Source: Phoronis australis
Lineage: Eukaryota > Phoronida > Phoronidae
Length of the DNA: 64,000 nucleotides
NCBI GenBank assembly: GCA_002633005.1
Contig: NMRA01000150.1
Span: forward strand, 586,359 to 650,358
Direction of reading: 5' to 3'
Part shown: positions 60,201 through 62,334 of the stretch, one piece after another
How the letters are laid out: every line of letters begins with the position of its first letter
Numbering within the stretch: the first letter of the stretch is position 1
The notes under the pieces: model-generated
What the model saw: the letters and a program-made list of their open reading frames with translations, nothing else
Told to the model about the DNA's origin: nothing
The model's database searches: none
Position numbers and translations under genes: made by a program

Positions 60201-60826
60201 TTGTCCTGCTCAATGTTTGTTAACATGTTCATCGTGCTCAATATCCATTGGTATCCTTGTCCTGCTCATTGTTCATTGTTATCTTTATCGTGCTCAATAT
60301 TCATTGATATGTTTGTCCTGCTCAGTGTTCGATAACATGTTCGTCCTGCTAAGTGTTCATTGATATATTCGCCCTTCTCACTTTTCATTGTTATATTTGT
60401 CCAGTTTAGTGTTCATTGATATCTTCTTCCTGCACAGTGTTCATTGCTGTCTCATTGCTCAGTGTTTATCATGGTTCAGTGTTTATTGATAACTTCTTCC
60501 TGTACATTGTTCATTGCTTTCTTCTTCCTGTACAGTGTTCATTAATGTCTTTGTCCTGCTCAGTGTTCATTGATACATTTGTCCTCCTCTTTGTTCATTG
60601 ATATTTTCTGTGTTCATGTGCTTCTTTAATGTATCCTCAGGATGACATGTTCTTCATTTACGGAGCCATAGAGAGTATGTGTGTCAAGTCAGGAGACGGT
60701 GAGAACAATCTTGATAAGAGTCCCAGCATTCAACTGCAGACGTTTGGTGGATCACCACGCTCTTCAAATTACACCATCAGTCAATATGATAAACAGATGT
60801 CAATGAAGAAGGAGTCAACGATTTAA
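224..60826 (+). CDS. Receptor-type protein tyrosine phosphatase, R5/Ptp99A-like, 29 exon positions (whole-gene span)
   Basis: Single-pass membrane phosphatase that would remove phosphate from tyrosines of cytoplasmic partners under control of an adhesion-type ectodomain. I joined the exons by hand using GT-AG sites and codon phase; the chain is open from ATG 224 to TAA 60826 and totals 3912 nt (1303 aa) with juxtamembrane exon 14B or 3915 nt (1304 aa) with 14A. Approximate order: signal peptide 1-20, Ig1 30-150, Ser/Thr stalk 151-201, Ig2 202-294, FN3 domains 295-397, 398-505 and 506-618, transmembrane 637-658, PTP D1 about 685-985, PTP D2 about 1005-1265, short tail. D1 keeps all catalytic residues (Cys910, Asp878, Arg916); D2 has Asp at the Cys position. 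D1 wording such as GTYIVI and [15 protein letters not shown], plus the D2 Cys-to-Asp change, fit the R5 class (PTPRG/PTPRZ, Ptp99A). Those vertebrate proteins carry a carbonic-anhydrase domain, which is absent here. Exact orthology is inference. Confidence 0.93.
848..1520 (+). mobile_element. Partial copy of the CGTATTCGCC inverted-repeat element
   Basis: Starts taccgtattcgcc and resembles the reverse complement of the right-hand part of the element at 22623-24031, including the internal ggattgtttgat and cataattggtgtttt segments. Only one end is present. Confidence 0.6.
1600..1703 (+). CDS. Exon 2: first half of Ig domain 1
   Basis: After a ttttccag acceptor, in phase with exon 1. It includes [10 protein letters not shown], the B-strand cysteine of an Ig fold, and ends KDEL in phase 0 before gtaggt. 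Confidence 0.8.
2030..2157 (+). repeat. 29-bp tandem repeat, about 4 copies
   Basis: Unit ggattagacgtggtgtgact plus ggtctgaca; repeat marks at 2060, 2089, 2118 and 2147. Confidence 0.8.
2189..2319 (+). repeat. 18-bp tandem repeat, 7 copies
   Basis: Unit gaactaacatgtaaatat, nearly identical in all copies, open on both strands because the period is a multiple of three. Immediately follows the 29-bp array; not part of a gene. Confidence 0.9.
2520..2925 (+). repeat. Dispersed repeat, copy 1 (second copy 4860-5720)
   Basis: Shares with 4860-5720 the segments acaattgcaatgagaggg, attcaaatctgggtcgac, aaatgct-gctaa-aaac and gggcat-gacattaacc in the same order and orientation. No coding function is recognised. 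Confidence 0.65.
3300..3660 (+). repeat. CCTAGTGGC-rich repeat fragment in intron 2
   Basis: Contains tgacaattttttacgtttg, ctctgtatctttcgagg and gccatctagtggccatttt, in the family's order, preceded by a short (aat)n at 3295-3308. Confidence 0.6.
3724..3997 (+). CDS. Exon 3: second half of Ig domain 1
   Basis: Follows ccttttcag and ends in phase 1 before gtaagt. It contains the F-strand motif DSAKFECRM and closes ISARLTVL. The core Trp of Ig folds is not obvious in this domain, so Ig1 is a divergent Ig-like fold. Confidence 0.88.
4860..5720 (+). repeat. Dispersed repeat, copy 2 (first copy 2520-2925)
   Basis: Longer direct copy of the repeat at 2520-2925, containing insertions. Within it, the aattcaaatctgggtcgac segment itself occurs twice (about 4927 and 5010). 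Confidence 0.65.
6230..6680 (+). repeat. Dispersed repeat, copy 1 (second copy 10565-11040)
   Basis: Matches 10565-11040 in the same orientation: tactttcagcaaa, ggcctactccag, ccaaagctgcacatca, ctattgcaact and tttttattcttc occur in the same order. Confidence 0.65.
6674..7051 (+). repeat. 50-bp tandem repeat, about 7-8 copies
   Basis: Unit built on aggaattcagtcggctattt and cagagtcacacactggccta, period 50. It begins at the end of the dispersed repeat 6230-6680. Confidence 0.85.
8003..8184 (+). repeat. Tandem repeat of 26-32 bp, 6 copies
   Basis: Units of catgatgacttactgagtgt plus ggtcacctg with or without gtta. Ends about 240 bp before exon 4. Confidence 0.8.
8424..8576 (+). CDS. Exon 4: Ser/Thr/Val-rich stalk between the Ig domains (cassette-type)
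   Basis: Encodes a linker rich in Ser, Thr, Val and Pro (for example [18 protein letters not shown]) with no cysteine, probably O-glycosylated. It ends in phase 1 before gtaagt. The acceptor at 8422-8423 is in phase; one at 8434-8435 is also possible. It is a 1-1 symmetric exon of 153 nt, so skipping keeps the frame. The same open frame runs back to 8222 and holds an ATG at 8321 (see findings). Confidence 0.65.
8970..9050 (+). repeat. Trinucleotide microsatellite (ggt/gat)n
   Basis: Runs of ggt interspersed with gat. The His-rich minus-strand frame across it is a by-product. Confidence 0.9.
9964..12327. mobile_element. hAT-like non-autonomous element, CAGGGCTYGACA ends
   Basis: Left end cagggcttgaca at 9964 and right end tgtcgagccctg up to 12327 form imperfect inverted repeats with gcgacctgg-type subterminal motifs near both ends (about 9990-10080 and 12200-12310). 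CAGGG-type ends are typical of hAT elements. No transposase reading frame was recognised, and the flanking 8-mers do not match cleanly. It contains the repeat copy at 10565-11040. Confidence 0.6.
10565..11040 (+). repeat. Dispersed repeat, copy 2, inside the hAT-like element
   Basis: Direct diverged copy of 6230-6680, nested in the element bounded by 9964 and 12327. Confidence 0.65.
13283..13563 (+). repeat. 28-bp tandem repeat, about 10 copies
   Basis: Unit gttgatcaaccagttgtagt plus caggcagt. Ends about 110 bp before exon 5. Confidence 0.88.
13676..13801 (+). CDS. Exon 5: first half of Ig domain 2
   Basis: Acceptor catttcag, phase 1 in and phase 1 out (gtgagg). It contains PVQLLCDGD (B strand) and VIWTKDG (C strand with the core Trp). 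Confidence 0.88.
14454..14650 (+). repeat. 40-bp tandem repeat, 5 copies
   Basis: Unit gttatattgtgttgattgct plus gtagtgctgtgagagatgct; very little divergence between copies. Confidence 0.92.
14739..15055 (+). repeat. 54-bp tandem repeat, 5-6 copies, open in the exon 6 frame
   Basis: Unit starts gtgttcaagtgacatgtcat and ends gttcatggccatctagtt. At 54 bp (18 codons) it reads continuously into exon 6, which starts 25 bp after the array. Each unit has an in-phase ttcaag|tg acceptor-like site. Confidence 0.9.
15080..15232 (+). CDS. Exon 6: second half of Ig domain 2
   Basis: Acceptor tctcttctag, phase 1 to phase 1. It contains [20 protein letters not shown], the classical D-x-G-x-Y-x-C signature, and ends ELVVK. 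A 54-bp tandem array directly upstream is open in this same frame. Confidence 0.9.
15233..16053 (+). other. Intron 6: nothing recognised
   Basis: AT-rich intron between Ig2 and FN3-1; no repeats, RNA genes or coding motifs noticed. Confidence 0.6.
16054..16174 (+). CDS. Exon 7: first half of FN3 domain 1
   Basis: Starts [10 protein letters not shown] after tttacag and holds the FN3 Trp in FKWEAS, then [10 protein letters not shown]. It ends in phase 2 before gtgagt. Confidence 0.88.
16556..16830. mobile_element. Foldback element (MITE-like) with arms of about 95 bp
   Basis: Arms such as gagcgatgcgctctgtcaagg (left) and the matching inverted segment near 16760-16785 pair over most of the element, leaving a loop of about 90 bp. 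AT-rich outer arms also match. It has no coding capacity. Confidence 0.7.
17639..17826 (+). CDS. Exon 8: second half of FN3 domain 1
   Basis: Acceptor tttgacag. Contains the FN3 pattern [20 protein letters not shown] and ends ETEED in phase 1. The exon end and its gtaagt donor are the first unit of a 52-bp tandem repeat. Confidence 0.9.
17811..18070 (+). repeat. 52-bp tandem repeat spanning the exon 8 donor, 5 copies
   Basis: Unit gaaacagaggaagatagtaa plus gtgtacagctgtttacaaat. The first copy is the end of exon 8 plus its donor; copies start at 17811, 17863, 17915, 17967 and 18019. The unit is not a multiple of three and has an in-frame TAA, so later donors would truncate the protein. Confidence 0.93.
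18545..18965 (+). repeat. 22-bp tandem repeat, about 19 copies
   Basis: Unit ctcaactagatattcactgg gt, with decayed copies toward both ends. Confidence 0.88.
19145..19290 (+). repeat. Repeat of about 34 bp, 4 copies
   Basis: Variants of cattaaccttatgtttagtc followed by tatttgttaa-type spacers; ends about 85 bp before exon 9. Confidence 0.75.
19375..19599 (+). CDS. Exon 9: FN3 domain 2, main part
   Basis: Acceptor tgtctccag (the one that keeps phase). Contains [19 protein letters not shown] and the FN3-type LKDYTVHVE. It ends in phase 1 before gtaagt. Confidence 0.87.
20236..21840. mobile_element. Inverted-repeat element of about 1.6 kb
   Basis: The left segment with gacgccatattggag (about 20300-20317) and accatag appears inverted at about 21763-21835 (ctccaatatggcgtc, ctatggt). 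Ends are imperfect. No transposase was seen inside. Confidence 0.5.
22087..22185 (+). CDS. Exon 10: end of FN3 domain 2
   Basis: Acceptor tgttctag. Contains [18 protein letters not shown], the F-G strands of an FN3 domain, and ends ITDVA in phase 1 before gtatgt. Confidence 0.87.
22623..24031. mobile_element. DNA-transposon-like element with 24-bp terminal inverted repeats
   Basis: Left end 22626-22649 and right end 24005-24028 are perfect reverse complements (cgtattcgccgtaataacc...). Length is about 1.4 kb. No transposase was recognised, so it is probably non-autonomous. Confidence 0.75.
24032..25975 (+). other. Intron 10, middle: nothing recognised
   Basis: Between the inverted-repeat element and the 28-bp array; no coding or repeat structure seen. 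The stretch 26131-27243 is likewise featureless. Confidence 0.5.
25976..26130 (+). repeat. 28-bp tandem repeat, 5-6 copies
   Basis: Unit tatgttgtgtttcatattca catcgtta, almost invariant. Confidence 0.92.
27244..27937 (+). repeat. 33-bp minisatellite, about 21 copies, ending at the exon 11 acceptor
   Basis: Unit gtggtataatccacttgtta plus tccatgttccaat, with four variants (ttccaat, ttacaat, ttctagt, ttatgtt) repeating in order as a 132-bp higher-order unit. It is open in the exon 11 frame (11 residues per unit, WYNPLVIHV core). The last units end gttacag, the same sequence as the real acceptor. Confidence 0.95.
27938..28137 (+). CDS. Exon 11: first part of FN3 domain 3
   Basis: Starts [10 protein letters not shown] after the acceptor gttacag, which is itself the end of a 33-bp minisatellite unit. 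Contains the FN3 Trp (VVEWLPS) and DRYEVQLTD. It ends in phase 0 before gtaagt. In-phase alternative acceptors at 27870-27871 and 27903-27904 would extend it by 66 or 33 nt. Confidence 0.88.
28866..29278 (+). repeat. 36-bp tandem repeat, about 11 copies
   Basis: Unit tatgaaccgcagtatactta plus ctaggcaatacactgt. Period a multiple of three, so long frames appear on both strands; they are not genes. Confidence 0.9.
29558..29696 (+). CDS. Exon 12: end of FN3 domain 3
   Basis: Acceptor cattgcag. Contains [19 protein letters not shown] (FN3 F-G strands) and a spacer ending ITLHLP. It ends in phase 1 before gtgagt. Confidence 0.88.
29740..29970 (+). repeat. Tandem repeat of about 20 bp beginning 45 bp after exon 12
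   Basis: Unit gtgtctctgtgtgttgagtg, about 11-12 copies with small length changes. Confidence 0.88.
31814..32074 (-). CDS. THAP-domain protein, later exon (nested, antisense)
   Basis: After an acceptor tttctgttcag the frame reads [20 protein letters not shown] then [12 protein letters not shown] and [11 protein letters not shown], matching the second half of a THAP domain (W-V-x-A-L-G, C-x-x-H-F-E, A-x-T-I-F). The last zinc ligand looks shifted: CSHYF instead of CxxHF. The acceptor is phase 0 but exon 1 ends in phase 2, so a small exon is unseen or the gene is broken. The frame stops at 31814. No transposase or other domain follows, and a minus-strand AATAAA lies at 31331-31326. Confidence 0.65.
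   Translation of the reverse strand: MQALGADLLNRDAAYLTKNCNLCSHYFEEPMFMDEEQAGIDCSAQTIFDVPYPPKMKMSGSKSSREIILQLWNRLFCISDYRLTKY
32707..32804 (-). CDS. THAP-domain protein, exon 1 (nested, antisense)
   Basis: Reading down from the ATG at 32804-32802: [20 protein letters not shown] then [12 protein letters not shown]. This is the N-terminal half of a THAP C2CH zinc domain (C-x4-C, then the F-x-FPKD motif). It ends in phase 2 at a gtaagg donor. THAP domains bind DNA and occur in transcription factors and P-element-like transposases. It lies in the phosphatase intron between exons 12 and 13, on the opposite strand. Confidence 0.75.
33142..33265 (+). CDS. Exon 13: transmembrane segment
   Basis: A Gly-rich linker is followed by a hydrophobic helix [20 protein letters not shown] and IIKR stop-transfer residues. 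Acceptor ctatttcag; phase 2 donor gtaagt. The donor region is tandemly duplicated about 35 bp downstream. Confidence 0.92.
33250..33330 (+). repeat. Duplication of the exon 13 donor region, 2 copies
   Basis: The segment cattatcaaacg|gtaagtgttata recurs as cattatcaagct|gtaagtgttata about 35 bp later. The second copy holds an equally good gtaagt donor. The 35-nt shift would break the frame. Confidence 0.75.
33371..33451. repeat. Perfect 30-bp inverted repeat with 21-nt loop
   Basis: Arms 33371-33400 and 33422-33451 are exact reverse complements, and two more pairs extend outward. It lies 106 bases after the transmembrane exon. It could be a recent foldback insertion or a pre-miRNA-like hairpin in the intron RNA. 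Confidence 0.85.
33655..34665 (-). mobile_element. Decayed 3' fragment of a CR1/L2-type LINE
   Basis: The minus strand, with frameshifts and stops, reads [20 protein letters not shown] and [11 protein letters not shown], then [39 protein letters not shown] and [12 protein letters not shown]. These are the C-terminal reverse-transcriptase landmarks of CR1/L2-like non-LTR elements. A (taaa)n tail lies at 33652-33680, at its 3' end. Not functional. Confidence 0.82.
34795..35215 (+). repeat. CCTAGTGGC-rich repeat fragment, diverged
   Basis: Shares gtatctcctaa, cagctgacgac, ttgtggcaattctattttta and gatggattttcatgaaattt with the family. Confidence 0.5.
35216..36318 (+). other. Intron 13, end: nothing recognised
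   Basis: Between the repeat fragment ending at 35215 and exon 14A; has a 9-G run near 35685 and no sign of further alternative exons. Confidence 0.5.
36319..36386 (+). CDS. Exon 14A: alternative juxtamembrane exon
   Basis: Phase 2 in, phase 1 out, 68 nt. Encodes [16 protein letters not shown] then ETSSARF. It is homologous to exon 14B (shared RR-T--DDW-I pattern and shared ttt-g|gt donor). Acceptor tctccaccag, donor gtaagt. Confidence 0.78.
36824..36888 (+). CDS. Exon 14B: alternative juxtamembrane exon
   Basis: Phase 2 in, phase 1 out, 65 nt. Encodes [16 protein letters not shown] then PLLSEF. Acceptor ccaaccacag, donor gtgagt. Including both 14A and 14B, or neither, breaks the frame before PTP D1, so exactly one must be used. 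Confidence 0.8.
36889..39745 (+). other. Intron with assembly gap (Ns 37217-38165)
   Basis: A run of 949 unknown bases preceded by a 13-G homopolymer at 37204-37216. Further juxtamembrane exon copies could be hidden here. From 38225 to 38345 there is an imperfect gtcatgaattcattg-type repeat of about 35 bp; the rest up to 39745 shows nothing I recognise. Confidence 0.9.
39746..39843 (+). CDS. Exon 15: N-terminal helix of PTP D1
   Basis: Encodes [20 protein letters not shown] and then [11 protein letters not shown], the F-x-x-EYE start typical of PTP domains. Acceptor gttattgcag; phase 0 donor gtgagt. Its 3' end is copied into a 71-bp tandem repeat. Confidence 0.9.
39800..40115 (+). repeat. 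71-bp tandem repeat copying the 3' end of exon 15, 5 copies
   Basis: gacagtaact-type marks lie at 39811, 39882, 39953, 40019 and 40090. Copy 1 is the true exon end. Copies 2 and 4 keep donors (gag|gtaagt at 39915 and 40052) and still read ADSN--FA--YE/CE; copies 3 and 5 lost the donor. A 71-nt extension shifts the frame. Confidence 0.92.
40448..40535 (+). CDS. Exon 16: PTP D1, phosphotyrosine-recognition loop
   Basis: Contains [15 protein letters not shown] (residues about 736-738) is the pTyr-recognition loop. Phase 0 to phase 1. It is the counterpart of D2 exon 23. Confidence 0.93.
40939..41172 (+). repeat. 32-bp tandem repeat, about 7 copies
   Basis: Unit cattcagtgtttgacctgat aattgggcatac. 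Confidence 0.9.
41722..42330 (+). repeat. 33-bp tandem repeat, about 18 copies, upstream of exon 17
   Basis: Unit aactaattggtatgtagaca ggagtttatactt. Contains stops in this frame; ends about 50 bp before exon 17. Confidence 0.92.
42379..42458 (+). CDS. Exon 17: PTP D1, DYINANY motif
   Basis: Encodes [20 protein letters not shown] and then NANYVG. Acceptor ctgttttgcag, phase 0 donor. At 80 nt it has the same length as its D2 counterpart exon 24. A 33-bp tandem array ends about 50 bp upstream. Confidence 0.94.
43395..45060 (+). repeat. CCTAGTGGC-rich dispersed repeat, copy with palindromic head
   Basis: Composite of related modules (tttcatgaaatttggca, ttcggacggattcgac, gccacctagtggccattttt, atgattgtgaaaattggca). 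The head at 44203-44230 is a near-palindrome, tgcgcccacata with its inverse, followed by (tccg)n at 44247-44281. The tail reads gcatttcaacgctccgcg. Two exact 14-mer matches to the CTCF core consensus (minus strand) lie at 44403-44416 and 44548-44561. Confidence 0.75.
45096..45330 (+). repeat. 29-bp tandem repeat, 8 copies
   Basis: Unit aatgattgaccacagacatg tgtgaagct, nearly identical copies inserted between two CCTAGTGGC-rich repeats. Confidence 0.93.
45330..45735 (+). repeat. CCTAGTGGC-rich dispersed repeat, short copy
   Basis: Contains the same gatggatttcaatgaaactt, cacctcctagtggccctt and gctccagcgttgctcttg tail segments as the copy at 43395-45060. Confidence 0.65.
45834..45968 (+). CDS. 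Exon 18: PTP D1, [19 protein letters not shown]
   Basis: Carries the highly conserved [10 protein letters not shown] and [10 protein letters not shown] motifs and ends NLYEKGR. Phase 0 on both sides (135 nt). Acceptor ctctttaccag. Confidence 0.95.
46198..46335 (+). CDS. Exon 19: PTP D1, KCDQYWP motif
   Basis: Encodes [20 protein letters not shown] and continues to [15 protein letters not shown]. Phase 0 on both sides (138 nt). Confidence 0.95.
46625..46815 (+). repeat. Irregular repeat of gatattcatcgtcttctgct
   Basis: About eight variable copies, 18-27 bp apart, in the intron after exon 19. The rest of that intron (46820-47400) shows nothing else; 47405-47500 has a short tttcactagccatg repeat. 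Confidence 0.75.
47581..47729 (+). CDS. Exon 20: PTP D1, WPD loop and start of the catalytic loop
   Basis: Contains [12 protein letters not shown] (general acid Asp878) and ends RPIIVHC, placing catalytic Cys910 two bases before the intron. Phase 2 donor gtgaga. Confidence 0.96.
47930..48795 (+). repeat. CCTAGTGGC-rich dispersed repeat, palindromic-head copy
   Basis: Begins tatgcgcccaaatattta with the inverse gtgggcgca and ends gcatttcaacgctctgcg. It has the same internal modules as the 43395-45060 copy, including a one-mismatch CTCF-like site near 48223-48236. Confidence 0.72.
49030..50345 (+). repeat. CCTAGTGGC-rich dispersed repeat, long copy
   Basis: At least three successive module sets of cacctagtggccatt, aaattgacagatgtg and cgaaatttggcag type. 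An exact CTCF-core match on the minus strand is at 49679-49692. Confidence 0.68.
50539..50656 (+). repeat. 56-bp duplication of the exon 21 acceptor and P-loop codons
   Basis: ttgtgrtgrtttaattgacc ... tcattt(t/c)aag|tgctggcgtgggccg occurs twice, 56 bp apart. The second copy is the true exon start; the first is a decoy acceptor at 50578-50579 that would frameshift. Confidence 0.92.
50636..50771 (+). CDS. Exon 21: PTP D1, rest of the catalytic P-loop
   Basis: Starts (S)[12 protein letters not shown], completing [10 protein letters not shown] with exon 20, and ends [11 protein letters not shown]. Phase 2 to 0. The acceptor tctcatttcaag and the first 21 exon bases are tandemly duplicated just upstream. 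Confidence 0.95.
50948..51096 (+). repeat. Tandem repeat of 39-42 bp carrying the exon 22 acceptor, 4 copies
   Basis: catgttctgttacaggatca lies at 51031 and 51073, with older copies at about 50951 and 50990. The last two have intact acceptors 42 nt apart, and the intervening 14 codons are open. Confidence 0.9.
51088..51234 (+). CDS. Exon 22: PTP D1 C-terminus and D1-D2 linker
   Basis: Starts [14 protein letters not shown], completing the Q-loop (QTE-DQY), and runs into the interdomain linker. Phase 0 on both sides (147 nt). An in-phase alternative acceptor at 51044-51045 would add 42 nt (14 residues). Confidence 0.94.
51470..53180 (+). repeat. CCTAGTGGC-rich dispersed repeat, longest copy
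   Basis: Starts ttatgcgcccacatgtgg and ends gtgcatttcaatgctcttcg. It contains at least nine CTAGTGG-type or TTAGTGG-type sites spaced roughly 100-170 bp apart. Confidence 0.7.
53225..53685 (+). repeat. Tandem repeat of about 43 bp running into the exon 23 acceptor
   Basis: Unit tgtccattataccctgatta gtctatactttatttagtgt, about 11 copies. The last copy ends tctgtactttcag, the real acceptor; the other copies carry the related but weaker tactttatttag. Confidence 0.9.
53686..53779 (+). CDS. Exon 23: PTP D2 N-terminus
   Basis: Encodes [20 protein letters not shown] and then [11 protein letters not shown]. The D1 NRY is NRS here, so the pTyr-recognition Tyr is lost. Phase 0 to 1. Its acceptor is the terminus of an array of about 43 bp. 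Confidence 0.92.
53880..54130 (+). repeat. CCTAGTGGC-rich repeat fragment
   Basis: Holds gtgccccctagtgg at 53907-53920 (exact CTCF-core match on the minus strand) followed by the gtatcttcc and ctcatgaaaatt modules of the family. Confidence 0.6.
54131..54858 (+). other. Intron 23, end: mostly featureless
   Basis: A short gggtctggt triplication near 54675 and three cttacacattgct copies at about 54759-54855; the last copy leads into the exon 24 acceptor. Confidence 0.55.
54859..54938 (+). CDS. Exon 24: PTP D2, DYINASY motif
   Basis: Encodes [20 protein letters not shown] and then INASYLH. At 80 nt it matches exon 17 exactly in length and phase. Confidence 0.94.
54939..56477 (+). other. Intron 24: nothing recognised
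   Basis: No element ends or coding motifs; a small agtatgctaaatgtgtcact duplication lies at about 56370-56430. Confidence 0.5.
56478..56606 (+). CDS. Exon 25: PTP D2, [17 protein letters not shown]
   Basis: Encodes [20 protein letters not shown] and then [25 protein letters not shown] of D1 is TQHPL here, as in many D2 domains. Phase 0 on both sides. Acceptor gttgcttaaag. Confidence 0.94.
56885..57070 (+). repeat. Repeat of about 22 bp, cctctacctgtgacaagttt, about 8 copies
   Basis: Degenerate units ending in the palindrome at 57065-57107, upstream of exon 26. Confidence 0.8.
57065..57107. repeat. 43-bp near-perfect palindrome
   Basis: tgtaacaagattcac at the left is inverted as gtgaatcttgttaca at the right, with tgagt/actca inside. 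One mismatch, almost no loop. Confidence 0.88.
57240..57368 (+). CDS. Exon 26: PTP D2 central strand region
   Basis: Encodes [20 protein letters not shown] to DFMLESKQ in phase 0. The end of the exon with its gtaaca donor is the first of six 39-bp tandem units, each with an in-phase donor-like ctg|gtaac. Confidence 0.92.
57351..57582 (+). repeat. 39-bp tandem repeat spanning the exon 26 donor, 6 copies
   Basis: Unit taactttatgttggagtcta cgctggtaacaactagtca. Donor-like sites fall after 57368, 57407, 57446, 57485, 57524 and 57563 (one is gtaaaa). Every step is 13 codons without a stop. Confidence 0.95.
57583..57900 (+). repeat. CCTAGTGGC-rich repeat fragment directly after the exon 26 array
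   Basis: Begins catgcacccacatatctata, the family head, and contains gcgccccctagtc and gcgccctctggtg. Confidence 0.5.
57905..58090 (+). repeat. Repeat of about 36 bp, gagatattgccaccatcaga, 4-5 copies
   Basis: Degenerate copies ending about 50 bp before exon 27. Confidence 0.75.
58138..58280 (+). CDS. Exon 27: PTP D2, degenerate WPD loop
   Basis: The WPD position reads NWIEGNPLG (Pro lost, Asp to Glu), and the end reads PMIVVD, so the catalytic HC becomes VD (Asp1196). Phase 2 donor as in exon 20. Confidence 0.94.
58281..59528 (+). other. Intron 27: nothing recognised
   Basis: AT-rich, unique-looking intron interrupting the degenerate D2 P-loop. Confidence 0.55.
59529..59664 (+). CDS. Exon 28: PTP D2, degenerate P-loop
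   Basis: Continues (S)[13 protein letters not shown] where an active PTP has SAGVGRTG; the catalytic Arg is Met. At 136 nt it is identical in length and phase to exon 21. It ends RRPHVFESK. Confidence 0.94.
60095..60625 (+). repeat. Repeat of about 30 bp upstream of exon 29, about 16 copies
   Basis: Unit ttcgtcctgctcagtgttca ttgatat, degenerate. Each unit contains tcctgctcag|tgttcattga, which resembles the exon 29 acceptor region (atcctcag followed by ttcttcattta). Confidence 0.78.
60641..60826 (+). CDS. Exon 29: D2 C-terminus, tail and stop codon
   Basis: Starts [14 protein letters not shown], closing the D2 fold, followed by a Ser-rich tail ending KKESTI and TAA. Acceptor atcctcag. There is no C-terminal PDZ-type valine. 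Confidence 0.93.
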   Translation, partial: DDMFFIYGAIESMCVKSGDGENNLDKSPSIQLQTFGGSPRSSNYTISQYDKQMSMKKESTI

Positions 60827-61305
60827 TTACAGAAGTCAGTGAAGGTTTAGTTGAATGTGACTATGATTTGGTGTGCTGCAGTGATGTATCGTCCATGTCC
60901 AACCCACTGATCACTGTTGTCTCACATAGTCACATATGGAGGAGTCATTTATTATAATTGTTTCAGAGCTGCTGTTTGCTCTTGTAATGTAAAGTCATGC
61001 TTCCAAATTATTGCCTGCTGCTTATGGTTGAAGGTGTATTATATGGTGTTTTCACAACTTACTGTAACAGTTGTATTCTATGTAGTGCCGTGTTCGAACA
61101 ATACATATTAAACTAATGTTTCCAGATCATTGTCTTGTGAGCCTACGGAATGAAGATTTGTAATAGAGTGTTTTCATAACGCACTGTTGTATCTTATGTA
61201 ACACTGTGTTTTTACAGTGCAGTAGTGAGTCTTGTTTCTTGTAAGTTTATGTCACTTTGTTCTCATGGTTGTATTCTTCAATAAAGATCACTTGTTTACT
61301 GTGTG
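60827..61305 (+). other. 3' UTR with polyadenylation signal
   Basis: AATAAA at 61280-61285 is followed by a GT-rich stretch, a likely cleavage region near 61300. A second AATAAA near 62130 could be a distal site. Confidence 0.6.
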
Positions 61306-62334
61306 TTAATGTACTGTACTGTGCTGTGCCATATTGTGTCCTGTCAGTTATCTGTAGTCTACGATTTGTTACTGTGACATGTTAAGTATGAAATGAATTT
61401 TTCATTTGATACAATTGCTTTTTACAAATATTGTAATTAGTAAGTCTTGACTATTAAACAAGGGTTTTTTTGAAAGAATGTCTTAATCAGAGTTAAAATT
61501 ACAAACCTTAGCATGTTTCAGTTTCTTTTGAATTAAGTGGTTTTTGGACAGAAACTGGCTTTACTGAGCCTATGAACCTCTTCTGGACTGAGCCGCCATA
61601 TCAAGGTTGATCTTGTACCAATGGCAGTTTTTATGGACAATGAGGTGCTTGATATGAGGATTCTACTAGAACTGTGTAACCCGCCTTCAGATAGTGCTGC
61701 AGACTTATTTTATAAGACTATTGTTACTCTGTTTAGTGCATCAGGGAACTGGCTTTGTTTTAGCTTACTTCTGTTGCCATGACGATCTGTCTTCCAACCT
61801 GTACCTTGCATCATTTAGGTTTACACCATTAAGATCAAATTTAGGTTTCATTAATGTTGCTTTAGGAGATCTGTTTAACAATCATTCCTTTAACATTACC
61901 ACCTGTTGTGTCAAGTATTAAGTACTCTTAATTTTGTTTTCTGAATATTTGTCAACTAGTACTTCAATTATGCATTAATAGCAGTTTAAATTGATGGCAT
62001 TTTCTACGAGCTGTCTACCTTGCTTATACATAGTTTTGCATGGTGTCAACCCTGCATGTAGATTCACACTATAAAATTAACTATATTATTGTACTGTATG
62101 TTGACAGTAAAGAGTTTTTGATTGAATATGCAATAAAATGTTAAAAACGCAAAAATTTGGGTTGCACACCAACAAATAGTTGAAACAGATTGTATTAGGC
62201 TATAAATGCTAAAAGCAATTGCCATTTGAATGCACCAAGCCAAAATTTACTTGTGTGAAGGACATCATTGTAGACTTGATTAATCTAAAATGCCTGTGAC
62301 ATGCAATAACTGTGCACCCTTAGGTGGGCATATT
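61306..62334 (+). other. Intergenic DNA after the gene
   Basis: No gene recognised. A possible distal AATAAA near 62130. Confidence 0.5.
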
